Source of the DNA: Gemmatimonadota bacterium
GTDB taxonomy: Bacteria; Gemmatimonadota; Gemmatimonadetes; Gemmatimonadales; Gemmatimonadaceae
Length of the DNA: 64,000 bases
Direction: 5' to 3'
Assembly (NCBI GenBank): GCA_021413975.1
Contig: JAIOPJ010000054.1
Location: forward strand, 350,936-414,935
Shown: positions 28,601 to 35,536 of the stretch, in pieces
Numbering within the stretch: the first letter of the stretch is position 1
Layout of the letters: each line of letters begins with the position of its first letter
Translations under genes and position numbers: made by a program
Notes under the pieces: generated by a model
The model's input: the letters and a program-made list of their open reading frames with translations, nothing else
The model's database searches: none
What the model was told of the DNA's origin: nothing

Positions 28601-28999
28601 CAGGTGGCCGCCTTCGAGAAGTTCATCCAGCAGGATCGCTACCTCCGCAATCACCGGGGCGGGTACGTGGAACGGGGCGCCATCCTCTTCCCGATCCTCA
28701 CCCGCATGGACGTGAGCGTCACGCAGGACATCATCCAGACCGTCGGGGGCAAGCCGAACAAGCTGCAGTTCCGCCTCGACATCCTGAACTTCACGAACAT
28801 GTTCAACTCCGATTGGGGCCGCGGTTACAGCTTCGTCTCCGGCTCGCCGCTCGTGCCGGCCGGCGTGGACGGCGCCGGCGCCCCGGTCTATCGTGTGCGC
28901 AACATCGGCACCGAGCTGATCTCGCGGTCCTTCCAGCGCAACACCTTCACGAGCGACGTCTGGCGCCTGCAGCTGGGCGCGCGGTACACGTTCAACTGA
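25661..28999 (+). CDS. Oar-like TonB-dependent outer-membrane receptor
   Basis: This 1112-residue protein has a signal peptide (about 1-29, ending ASAQ) and a carboxypeptidase-regulatory-like domain (GSMRGSVTDSTGIPLAGARV, to about 115). A plug domain follows (ISRRIDDFTRLTPQASG ... AVNTVTKSGTNEFSG), then a very large beta-barrel ending LQLGARYTFN. The order and length match Oar/CarbpepD-TonB receptors. The substrate is unknown. ATG 25661 follows GAGAGGA, and upstream codons to 25601 are probably leader. Gene and hairpins are isolated from neighbours, suggesting a monocistronic unit. Confidence 0.93.
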   Translation: MFRSLRTLTLFAALVAAGSLCSTDASAQVTTGSMRGSVTDSTGIPLAGARVKATHRPSGTEYRTTTTSDGRWTLPGLRVGGPYTVEATRIGMAPQSKDGLIVTLGTATDVNFKMGAIATTLGAVTVTSTGGQISTTRTGASTTVPQAALEQLPTISRRIDDFTRLTPQASGSSFAGVDNRLNNITVDGAYFNNSFGLAGQPGDRTGVAPISLDAIEAIQVNIAPFDVRQGNFVGAAVNTVTKSGTNEFSGSLYYLMRDQSMVGTRVGGQKFNPGTFDFSQIGFRLGGPILSNKLFFFVSYETDGLKEPGTTFTANTGTQTVAGTTTRVLKSDLDALSTYLQTNFGYATGPYQDYTHEVPSMRLTAKIDYALSDRNKFTFRYTKLDSKTDVLLSNSSSLGFGSRRSSSLGLNFQNSNYQILENINSYVGEWNAIIGSNMANNMIIGYTDNDESRDSRGSIFPMVDVLNAASVYTTFGFEPFTPNNELRYKSFQFQNNFTIYGNNHDLTFGVSAEKYKSENVFFPGSQSAYVYNSLADFYLDANDFLANPNRTVSPIVPVGHPGATPAQIGQPLSLRRFQVRWNNIPGQVKPIQPLEVTFAGIYAQDEWRATEDLKVTFGLRVESPSFGNTGFANAQADAMNFRDETGATVQYSTAKLPDAKLLFSPRLGINWDVKGDGVTQIRGGTGIFTGRPAYVWISNQIGNNGVLTGFEQLDNISSRPFHPDPNHYKPTTVTGAPASSYELNFTDPNFKFPQLWRTNIAVDRKLPGGLIGTVEWLLGQDVNGVYYIDANLSQADGIFAGPDKRPRWFVDDCPTVSGVQQRLNCNISAAVVLKNQNVGNQWNLAGSLEKAFSNGLFAKAAYSYGSSRNTVDAGSIASGSFTSNQHPGDPNNPGVGYSGTTLGHRFFTAVSYTRKILPYGPTGISVFLESRTGGNGSYTYGGDMNGDGGTGNDLIYIPKNTSEMNFQQFVASGTTFTVAQQVAAFEKFIQQDRYLRNHRGGYVERGAILFPILTRMDVSVTQDIIQTVGGKPNKLQFRLDILNFTNMFNSDWGRGYSFVSGSPLVPAGVDGAGAPVYRVRNIGTELISRSFQRNTFTSDVWRLQLGARYTFN

Positions 29000-29033
29000 T
29001 GCACCGCTCGTAGGGCGTGCGGCAGCGTCCGTT

Positions 29034-29072
29034 CACGAGGGCCCGGAGCGCATCGCGCTCCGGGCCCTCGTG
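29034..29072. terminator. Strong terminator hairpin after the TonB receptor gene
   Basis: An 18-bp perfect stem with a three-base loop (29034-29051 with 29055-29072; CACGAGGGCCCGGAGCGC half) is followed by TCTTGG. It lies 35 bases after the receptor stop codon. Confidence 0.8.
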
Positions 29073-29176
29073 TCTTGGCCGTGGCCGAGCCAAGGGAGCG
29101 ACTCGCCTGCGGCCGGCACGGCGCGCGTCTCCCCCTGTCACTCGCCGCGTCCCGGACCCGGGCGCCGGTCGCACGA

Positions 29177-29211
29177 CGAAGCCCTCCGCGCGTACCGCGC
29201 GGAGGGCTTCG
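29177..29211. terminator. Terminator hairpin of the minus-strand lpt-mla operon
   Basis: A 16-bp perfect stem (CGAAGCCCTCCGCGCG half, three-base loop) lies 26 bases beyond the mlaD stop in the minus direction. Together with the hairpin at 29034-29072 it fills the 237-base convergent spacer, in which no gene is seen. Confidence 0.75.
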
Positions 29212-29236
29212 GTGCCTCTGGATTCTCACCCCGGGC

Positions 29237-30118
29237 TCAGAACACCGAGAGCTTGATGTACTTCCGGGGGTTCTTCTGGAAGTCGGTGGTCAGCGAATCG
29301 AGCCGCTGCAACAGCCCGCGCACGTCACGGTAGATGCCGGGGTCATTCAGAAGGAGGCCCGCCGACCCCTGGTTTCCCTCGAGCTTGCCCAGGACCGCGT
29401 TGAGCTGCGTGGTCGTGCCGCGGAGGTCGGTCGTGAGCTGATTCACGTTGCGGGCCACGTCGCTCAGTCCGCGGAGCGTCGAGTCCACCTGCGACGGATC
29501 CACCGCACTGGCGAGCCGCTGGATCGACTGCTGCGTGCGTGTCAGCTCGGCCGACTGCTGTTCCGCGATCGCGCCGAGGCTCGCGATCAGCGCATTGGCC
29601 GTCGCCACCGTGCGGCGCACATCCGCGAGGCCGCCGCGGTCGACCAACTCGCCGCGCAGCGCCTTGGTCAGCGCCTGGACGTCCTGGCTGATCGAGTCGA
29701 CCTTGGTCAGCACCTCGCCGATCCCCACCATGGCGGCGCCGGCCGGCACGGTGTCCCCGGCGGCGTAGTACTCGTCGGTCGGGATCGTGGGCGTCATCGC
29801 GACCATCATGTCGCCGAAGACGCCGTTGGGCGCCACCTTGGAGGTGGTGCCGTGCGGGACCTTGTACTTCTTGTAGATCCGCATCGTGACGAGGAGCTTG
29901 CCGCTGCGGTTGATGTCCACCGCGTCGACGTAGCCCACCGAGACGCCCGAGAGCATCACCGGCTGACCCTGGCGCAGGCCCGAGCCCCAGTCGAACTGCG
30001 AATACATCTTGTACCCGGGCAGCAGGCCGCCTCGGGCGAGGTACATCGAACCCACCACCGCGAGGCCGAGGGCCACGGTGGTCACGATGCCCACGAGAAC
30101 TTCGTCGCGTCGCTTCAT
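29237..30118 (-). CDS. mlaD: MlaD-family (MCE domain) lipid transport protein
   Basis: The 293-residue protein has one N-terminal membrane helix (VGIVTTVALGLAVVGSMYLA) and an MCE domain (about 35-115, with LRQGQPVMLSGVSVGYVDAV). A long helical periplasmic tail follows (about 130-285; QALTKALRGELVDRGGL...). It would bridge the inner membrane and carry phospholipids with the MlaE permease. The tail is longer than in E. coli MlaD (183 residues), closer to other MCE proteins. ATG 30118 overlaps the mlaE stop. No MlaF ATPase gene is present in this operon. Confidence 0.9.
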   Translation of the reverse strand: MKRRDEVLVGIVTTVALGLAVVGSMYLARGGLLPGYKMYSQFDWGSGLRQGQPVMLSGVSVGYVDAVDINRSGKLLVTMRIYKKYKVPHGTTSKVAPNGVFGDMMVAMTPTIPTDEYYAAGDTVPAGAAMVGIGEVLTKVDSISQDVQALTKALRGELVDRGGLADVRRTVATANALIASLGAIAEQQSAELTRTQQSIQRLASAVDPSQVDSTLRGLSDVARNVNQLTTDLRGTTTQLNAVLGKLEGNQGSAGLLLNDPGIYRDVRGLLQRLDSLTTDFQKNPRKYIKLSVF

Positions 30119-30945
30119 CCTTGAAGATAAGGGGCGAGGAGGACGGCGGTCGTCGCGTCGAGGATCAGGATGGCGATCGACGAGATCACGACCGCCTTCG
30201 CCGTGCTCTTGCCCACGCCCTCCGCGCCGCCAAAGGTGGTGTAGCCCTCATACGTGCACAGGAAGGCGATCGCCGCCCCGAACAGCGTCGCCTTGATCAG
30301 ACTGTACGTCACCTGGAACTGGTCGTAGCCGAGCCGCACGCCCTCCACGAACTGGGCGTACTGCACGTCGGCGACCGTCACCGCGGCCATCATCCCCGAG
30401 AGCACACCGATCACGTCGGCGAAGACCGTCAGGATCGGCAACATGAGAACGGCCGCGACGAGGCGCGGGACCACCAGGTAGGCCACGGGGTCGAACGAGA
30501 GCGTCTCGAGCGCGTCGATCTGCTCCGTCACGCGCATCGTCGCGATCTCGGCCGTCATCTTCGCGCCCACCCGCCCCGCGAGCACGAGCCCCGTGAGCAG
30601 CGGTCCCGTCTCGAGGATCACGATCTGGCGCGTCGAGAGCCCGACGATCGAGAGGGCGATGCCGGGGAAGAGCTGGTACCGGATCTGGATCGCGATCACG
30701 CCGCCGATGAAGGCCGCCACCATCAGGGCCAGCGGCAGCGAGTCCACGCCGATCGCCCGCATCTGGTGGAACACCTGGCGGCGCCAGGTCGGGACCTCGC
30801 GGAACGCGCGGGCGATGTCGCGCACGAAGAACACGCGCCCCCCGACGCCGCCGAAGAACCCCTGCGCCTCCCGCCCCATGTAGCGGAAGAACTTGAGGCT
30901 CTCGCGTTGGACGACCGGGAACGACGATGTGGGACGAGACGACAC
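30115..30945 (-). CDS. mlaE: MlaE-family ABC transporter permease
   Basis: The 276-residue polytopic protein belongs to the MlaE/TGD1 permease family: a leading amphipathic helix (FFRYMGREAQGFFGG), then FIGGVIAIQIRYQLFPG, GPLLTGLVLAGRVGAKMTAEIATMRVTEQIDALE (the conserved coupling motif) and a final AVVISSIAILILDATTAVLL. It pairs with MlaD for intermembrane phospholipid transport and needs an ATPase encoded elsewhere. GTG 30945 begins one base after the lptG stop, so lipid and LPS transport genes share a transcript. Confidence 0.93.
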   Translation of the reverse strand: MSSRPTSSFPVVQRESLKFFRYMGREAQGFFGGVGGRVFFVRDIARAFREVPTWRRQVFHQMRAIGVDSLPLALMVAAFIGGVIAIQIRYQLFPGIALSIVGLSTRQIVILETGPLLTGLVLAGRVGAKMTAEIATMRVTEQIDALETLSFDPVAYLVVPRLVAAVLMLPILTVFADVIGVLSGMMAAVTVADVQYAQFVEGVRLGYDQFQVTYSLIKATLFGAAIAFLCTYEGYTTFGGAEGVGKSTAKAVVISSIAILILDATTAVLLAPYLQG

Positions 30946-30946
30946 G

Positions 30947-32035
30947 CTAGGTCCGGACCTTGTAGAGAAGGATCGATCCGATCACCGCGAAGATCGCCCC
31001 CGGTATCCAGGCCGCCAGCTCGGGGAGGATCAGCCCGCCCGCGCCGATCGCCTGCGACAGTTGCAGGAGCATCAGGAATATAACCGTGGTCGCGAGGCTG
31101 ATCGCGATCCCGTAGGCCGTTCCGCCGCGCTGGGTGCTCGTCGCCAGCGGGGCCCCGATCAGCATGATGATGAAGCAGGTGGCCGGGATCGCGAGTTTGA
31201 GCATCCGCTGGGTCCGCAGCTTGTTCACGTTCGTGCCCGAGCGTTCCATGGCCTCGATGAACCGCCCGAGGTCCCGGTAGCCCATCTCCTCGGGCGCCTT
31301 GGGATTCGCCATCAGGCTCGCCGGCGCCTCGGTCAGGCGCGCGTCCCGCAGCGAGTCGAACCGCACCGTCACGTTGGACATCGAGTCGGGGAGGATGTGC
31401 ATCACGCCCTCCTTCAGGAGCCAGCCGTGCGCGGCGTCCCACGACCCGTTCTTCACGGCGATCACGTAGCTCGGGTACTCCGGACCCGTGCCCGGGCGCT
31501 CGATCTCGACCGACTCGATCCGCGACTCGCGCACGTCGGCGAACCCGATCTTGTAGACGCGCCCGGTCTCGGACGCGTAGGCGAAGTTGGCCCGCTTGTC
31601 GGTGTTGCGGAACACCTTCTCCTGCAGCAGCTCCAGCCGGCGCGCGTTGAGCGGCGGCAGCGCCTCGGCGAGCAGGAGGCCCGCGCCGGTCGCCGCGAGC
31701 GCCCCGAGCGCGATCGGCCGGATGAACCGGTGGAAGCTGATCCCCGACGCCTTCGCCGCGGTGATCTCGCTGTGCCGGGTGAAGCCGCCGATCGTGAAGA
31801 CCGTCGCGAAGAGGACCGCCGCCGGCAGGACGAGGAACATCGTGTCGGGCACGCCGTACACGTACGCCAGCGCGATGTCGCGCATCGGCAGCTGGCGCGT
31901 GAGGTACGAGTCGAGCTTCTCGCTGATGTCGATGACGATCACCAGCAGCGGGAAGCCGAACGCCGTGGCCAGCATCACCTTCAGGAACTCGAAGAAGACG
32001 TACCGGTCGAGCGGGTGCAGCAGGCGCCGCCTCAC
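30947..32035 (-). CDS. lptG: LPS export permease LptG
   Basis: LptG is an inner-membrane half-transporter of the LptB2FG complex that extracts lipopolysaccharide. The 362-residue protein starts with LDRYVFFEFLKVMLATAFGF and has three N-terminal helices. A periplasmic beta-jellyroll follows (about 130-265), then three C-terminal helices (IPATCFIIMLIGAPLATS ... LPELAAWIPGAIFAVIGSIL). GTG 32035 overlaps the lptF stop (GTGA) and sets the N-terminus; a much longer in-frame reading is antisense shadow. Distinction from LptF rests on the LDRY start and order. Confidence 0.9.
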   Translation of the reverse strand: MRRRLLHPLDRYVFFEFLKVMLATAFGFPLLVIVIDISEKLDSYLTRQLPMRDIALAYVYGVPDTMFLVLPAAVLFATVFTIGGFTRHSEITAAKASGISFHRFIRPIALGALAATGAGLLLAEALPPLNARRLELLQEKVFRNTDKRANFAYASETGRVYKIGFADVRESRIESVEIERPGTGPEYPSYVIAVKNGSWDAAHGWLLKEGVMHILPDSMSNVTVRFDSLRDARLTEAPASLMANPKAPEEMGYRDLGRFIEAMERSGTNVNKLRTQRMLKLAIPATCFIIMLIGAPLATSTQRGGTAYGIAISLATTVIFLMLLQLSQAIGAGGLILPELAAWIPGAIFAVIGSILLYKVRT

Positions 32036-33528
32036 GCGGCCTTCCGACGGCGGAAGCGCTCGAGGAACCGGCCCCACCACTCCGAGGTTTCGCTCCCGCG
32101 CGACGTCGAGCCCTCGCTCCCCAGGCGCGCCGTGAGGACCACGCCCACGAGGCCGAGCAGGATGTTCGTCGCCCACATGGCGATGCCCGGGTCCACGAGC
32201 GCCCGGTCGGCGAGCGCCTCGCCACCGAGCAGCCCGACGTAATAGATGCCGAAGACGCCGAGGCTCACGCCGATCGTGAGCCCCACGCCGCCGCGCGGGA
32301 AGCGCAGCGCGATCGGGGCCCCGAGCAGCACGAAGACGATGCAGGCCGTGGCGATCGCGAACTTCTTCTCGATCTCCACCCGGAACTGGTCGATCGCGTG
32401 CTGCGCGATCTCGAGCTCGAGCCGCATCCCGGAGGTGACGAGCTCGGCGGCGCCGTTGTCCTGCGGGGCAGGGACCGCGGTGACCGCGGTGGCCACGGTG
32501 GCCACGGTGGCCTCGGTGGCTGGTGGCGTGGGGCCACCGGCCCCCGCGACCGGCGCCGCCTGCGCCTCCTTCGGCTTCAGGAGCCCACTCACGAAGGCCG
32601 TGGCGCGACAGTAGAGGACACCCGCGCCCCCCGGCACCGAGGGGGCGCGCTCCGCCTTCGTCGAGTCCCCGGCGGCGCGATGGAGGCGCGCCCAGGCACT
32701 GTCGCGCTGCACCGCGGCCTCCGTCACCCGCGCCTGTAGCTCGCAGACGCTCAGCTCGCGATCGGACTTGTAGGCCGTCCGGTCCTCCTGGCGGTCGAGC
32801 CGCACCGCGACGCCGCGCACCTTGTAGACGTCCTCGCGGAAGAAGCTGCGCTGCAATCGGTCCGGTTCCTCGGACGAGACCTCGGTGGTCGAACCCGACT
32901 GGAGCGTCAGCAGCAGGTCCTCGCCCGACGCGGTGAAGGCGAGGATGCCGCTGTCGGCGACGATGGTGCGACGGCGCGAGGGATCGCCGAGGTCGTAGAT
33001 GGTGACGTCGCGCATCTGGTTGCTGCCCGACTCGATCCGGCCGGCGCGCAGGAAGAGCTGCCGCGGGACCACCTCGTTGATCACCTGCTCCTGCAGCGCG
33101 AGCGTCGGTTTCACCCGGGCGATGTCGGACTGCAGCGTGGCGAGCCGGTGGTTCGCGCGCGGCAGCACCTGGTCGTTGAACCAGACCATGAACAACGTCA
33201 GCACCACCGACGCGAGGATCACGGGGCGGACGAGGAGTTGCATGCTCACCCCGCTCGCCTTGAAGGCCGTGATCTCGTTCTCCGACGCGAACCGCGAGAA
33301 GGCGTGCAGGGTCGCGACGAGCACGGCCATGGGCAGCGTCATCGCGACGGTGAACGGGATCGAGAGCATCATGAACTCGGCGATCACCGTCCACGGCAGT
33401 CCCTTGCCCACGAGGTCGCCGAATCGCTTGGCGACGAAGTTGAGCAGCATCAGCGAGGTCAGCGCGGAGAGCGCGAAGACCAGCGGGCCGAGGTGTTCGC
33501 GGAGGATGTAGCGAGCGACGATCTTCAC
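32032..33528 (-). CDS. lptF: LPS export permease LptF, with repeat-bearing insertion
   Basis: The 498-residue inner-membrane permease has the LptF start (VARYILREHLGPLVFALSALTS), a periplasmic jellyroll, and C-terminal helices with the AIATACIVFVLLGAPIALRFPRGG block. It is about 100 residues longer than usual. The extra material is an Ala/Pro/Thr/Val-rich segment at about 300-360, encoded partly by five 9-base repeats (32474-32518). GTG 33528 starts it, and it overlaps lptG. It is divergent from the glutaminyl-cyclase-like gene with a 164-base spacer. Confidence 0.9.
   Translation of the reverse strand: MKIVARYILREHLGPLVFALSALTSLMLLNFVAKRFGDLVGKGLPWTVIAEFMMLSIPFTVAMTLPMAVLVATLHAFSRFASENEITAFKASGVSMQLLVRPVILASVVLTLFMVWFNDQVLPRANHRLATLQSDIARVKPTLALQEQVINEVVPRQLFLRAGRIESGSNQMRDVTIYDLGDPSRRRTIVADSGILAFTASGEDLLLTLQSGSTTEVSSEEPDRLQRSFFREDVYKVRGVAVRLDRQEDRTAYKSDRELSVCELQARVTEAAVQRDSAWARLHRAAGDSTKAERAPSVPGGAGVLYCRATAFVSGLLKPKEAQAAPVAGAGGPTPPATEATVATVATAVTAVPAPQDNGAAELVTSGMRLELEIAQHAIDQFRVEIEKKFAIATACIVFVLLGAPIALRFPRGGVGLTIGVSLGVFGIYYVGLLGGEALADRALVDPGIAMWATNILLGLVGVVLTARLGSEGSTSRGSETSEWWGRFLERFRRRKAA
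32474..32518. repeat. Five tandem 9-base repeats inside lptF
   Basis: Units ACCGCGGTG, ACCGCGGTG, GCCACGGTG, GCCACGGTG, GCCTCGGTG run without interruption. On the minus strand they code for a three-residue Ala/Thr/Val repeat in the extra segment of LptF; the frame is kept whatever the copy number. Confidence 0.85.
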
Positions 33529-33692
33529 GCCGGACCGGTGCGGGGGGCGAACGGGGCGCTGCCGTGGGGCAATCTCGTATATTCCACTTCACGTGCCGCG
33601 CGGGGCAAGGCCGCGCCCCACGCCGCGCCCCACGCCGTGCCCAAGTGTACCCCGCCGCGACCGGTTCGTGCGGCCACGCCCCACGAGGTTCC

Positions 33693-34649
33693 GTGACCAC
33701 GACTCCGCTCCGCTGGGCCACGCTCCGCCCGCTCGCCTCGGCGCTCGCCGCTGCCACCTTCGCCTGCGGCGGCGCCGACGCGGCGGCGCGCGATGGGACG
33801 GCCGTCGCGGCCATCAGCGAGTTCGACGCCGTCGCCGCGCACGGATACGTGGAGAAGCAGGTCGCGTTCGGCCCGCGGGTCCCGGGCACGCCGGCGCACA
33901 AGGCGATGGGCGACTGGCTCATCGCCGAGATGCGGCGGCGCGCCGACACCGTGATCGTGCAGGAGTGGACCCACACCTCGTCCGACGGGAAGCGCCTCCC
34001 GATGCGCAACGTCCTCGCGCGGTTCCGGCCGACGGACCCGAAGCGCGTCCTCTACCTGGCGCACTGGGACACGCGCCCGCGCTCGGACAAGGAGACGGAT
34101 CCGGTCTTGGCGGCCCGGCCGGTGCCGGGGGCGAACGACGGCGGCTCCGGCGTGGCGATCCTGTTCGGTGTCGCCGATGCGCTCAAGAAGGTCCCGCCGA
34201 CGGTGGGAGTGGACCTGCTCTTCGTGGACGGCGAGGACTACGGGAGTTTCGACACCGGCACCGATGTGCTGATCGGGGCGAAGTACTTCGCCGAGCATCT
34301 TCCCGAGCCCGGCTATCAGCCGATGCTCGGCGTGCTCTGGGACATGGTCGGTGACGCCGATCCCGTCTTCGAACAGGAGGCGTATTCCGTGCAGGCGGCG
34401 CCCGAGGTGGTGCAGCGCGTGTGGACGACGGCGCAACGACTGGGACATGGTTCCGTCTTCAGCAATCGCGAGGGGCTCGCGATCACGGACGATCATGTTC
34501 CGCTCAATGCCGCCGGCCTGCGGGTGATCGATGTGATCGACCTCGACTACCCGTGGCACCACATGACAGGGGACACACCGGACAAGGTCGTCACGAGCAC
34601 CCTGGGGATCGTCGGGGCCGTCGCCATCACCGTCATTCGTGATTTTTGA
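33693..34649 (+). CDS. Glutaminyl-peptide cyclotransferase-like M28 protein
   Basis: The 318-residue exported protein has the M28 fold with glutaminyl cyclase signatures: LAHWDTRPRSDKETDP, PGANDGGSGVAILF, FVDGEDYGSFDTG and the late DDHVPLNAAGL ... DLDYPWHHMTGDTPDK. In glutaminyl cyclases these hold one zinc and convert N-terminal Gln to pyroglutamate. An aminopeptidase is the alternative. The N-terminal region (about 1-29) looks like a signal with a possible lipobox (TFACG). GTG 33693 is chosen because upstream codons read as arginine-rich non-coding sequence. Confidence 0.85.
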   Translation: MTTTPLRWATLRPLASALAAATFACGGADAAARDGTAVAAISEFDAVAAHGYVEKQVAFGPRVPGTPAHKAMGDWLIAEMRRRADTVIVQEWTHTSSDGKRLPMRNVLARFRPTDPKRVLYLAHWDTRPRSDKETDPVLAARPVPGANDGGSGVAILFGVADALKKVPPTVGVDLLFVDGEDYGSFDTGTDVLIGAKYFAEHLPEPGYQPMLGVLWDMVGDADPVFEQEAYSVQAAPEVVQRVWTTAQRLGHGSVFSNREGLAITDDHVPLNAAGLRVIDVIDLDYPWHHMTGDTPDKVVTSTLGIVGAVAITVIRDF

Positions 34650-34798
34650 GTATTATATAGACAGTAGAAAGACAGCAACGTAACAAGATCAGCATAGTCC
34701 TGCCGCATTGACTCTCGTCACTCCTTCCGGCGATCGAACGGTTGGGGCGGCGGTGAACAGGTGATGCCGGCGCGGTCACCAGGGCGTAGGCTCTCCTC

Positions 34799-35440
34799 GT
34801 GCCCACACCCGCGGAACGACAAGCACTCCTCTTCGTCGCCGCTGTGGCGGCGCTGGGCGTGGGCGTGCGCGGCTGCCGCTCGCTCGCACCGTCGAGCCGC
34901 GAGACCTCCGACCGTACCGCGCTCGCGCTGCAGATCGCGGCCGTGGATTCCGCCGTCGTCGCGGGAGGCGCCCGCCGACCGAGCGGGGTGCGGCGGCCGC
35001 GGGCGCCCAAGGTGTCAACTGCGGTGTCACCTGCGTTGTCAGCTGCTGTGTCACCTGCGGTGGCACCCGCGGTGGCACCCGCGGTGGGACCCGCGTCGGC
35101 GACTGCGGCAGCGACTGCGGGCCCACGCGAAGGGGCCCGCACCGAGGCGCGACCGGCCCACCCGCCGGCCGGAGCGTCCGGCCTGACCGCACCGGTCGAC
35201 GTCGACCGCGCCGACGCCTCGGAGCTCGACCGGCTGCCGGGGATCGGACCCGCGCTCGCCGGCCGCATCGTCGCCGATCGCGAGCAGCGCGGCCCGTTCG
35301 GTTCGCTGCGCGCGTTGGAGCGCGTGAAGGGCATCGGCCCGGCGCTCTCGGCGCGGCTCGCGCCACATGTCACGTTTTCCCTTTCCCCTCGTCCTAGCGA
35401 GACGGAGGTCCCGCCGGCGACGCGCGTCAGTAGTCCTTGA
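34799..35440 (+). CDS. comEA: ComEA-like helix-hairpin-helix DNA-binding protein
   Basis: The 213-residue protein has an N-terminal hydrophobic anchor or signal (about 8-25) and a long Ala/Pro/Val linker from nine 12-base repeats. The C-terminal helix-hairpin-helix domain follows (VDVDRADASELDRLPGIGPALAGRIV ... LERVKGIGPALSARL, residues about 137-195). ComEA binds incoming DNA at the membrane during transformation. Placement directly before pilB-pilT-pilC supports a role in DNA uptake by type IV pili. The start is GTG 34799. Confidence 0.88.
   Translation: MPTPAERQALLFVAAVAALGVGVRGCRSLAPSSRETSDRTALALQIAAVDSAVVAGGARRPSGVRRPRAPKVSTAVSPALSAAVSPAVAPAVAPAVGPASATAAATAGPREGARTEARPAHPPAGASGLTAPVDVDRADASELDRLPGIGPALAGRIVADREQRGPFGSLRALERVKGIGPALSARLAPHVTFSLSPRPSETEVPPATRVSSP
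35012..35119. repeat. Nine tandem 12-base repeats inside comEA
   Basis: Nine uninterrupted 12-base units (GTGTCACCTGCG and GTGGCACCCGCG types, later units diverged) encode a tetrapeptide repeat of the V-S/A-P-A type. They form the flexible linker between the membrane anchor and the DNA-binding domain. Twelve-base units preserve the reading frame when copies are gained or lost. Confidence 0.9.
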
Positions 35441-35479
35441 CACCGTCGCACTCCGACGGGCACCTTCACCGCACTCCCA

Positions 35480-35508
35480 CCCCGGGTCGGCCCAGCGGCC
35501 GACCGGGG
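35480..35508 (+). terminator. Hairpin between comEA and pilB
   Basis: A 12-13 bp stem with a single-base bulge (CCCCGGGTCGGCC against GGCCGACCGGGG) and a four-base loop lies 29 bases before pilB. It could terminate comEA transcription or attenuate read-through into pilB. Confidence 0.4.
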
Positions 35509-35536
35509 AAGTCGCGCAACGTCTCGAACTGACTCC

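Noticed and set aside
33600..33650. Repeated GCCCCACGCCG blocks between lptF and the glutaminyl-cyclase-like gene
   Set aside because: Only about two imperfect copies in GC-rich sequence; not enough to call a regulatory repeat.
30947..34009. A 1020-codon minus-strand frame extending upstream of lptG
   Set aside because: Only the last 363 codons are lptG; the rest is antisense or out of frame to lptF, arginine/alanine-rich, and explained by high GC.
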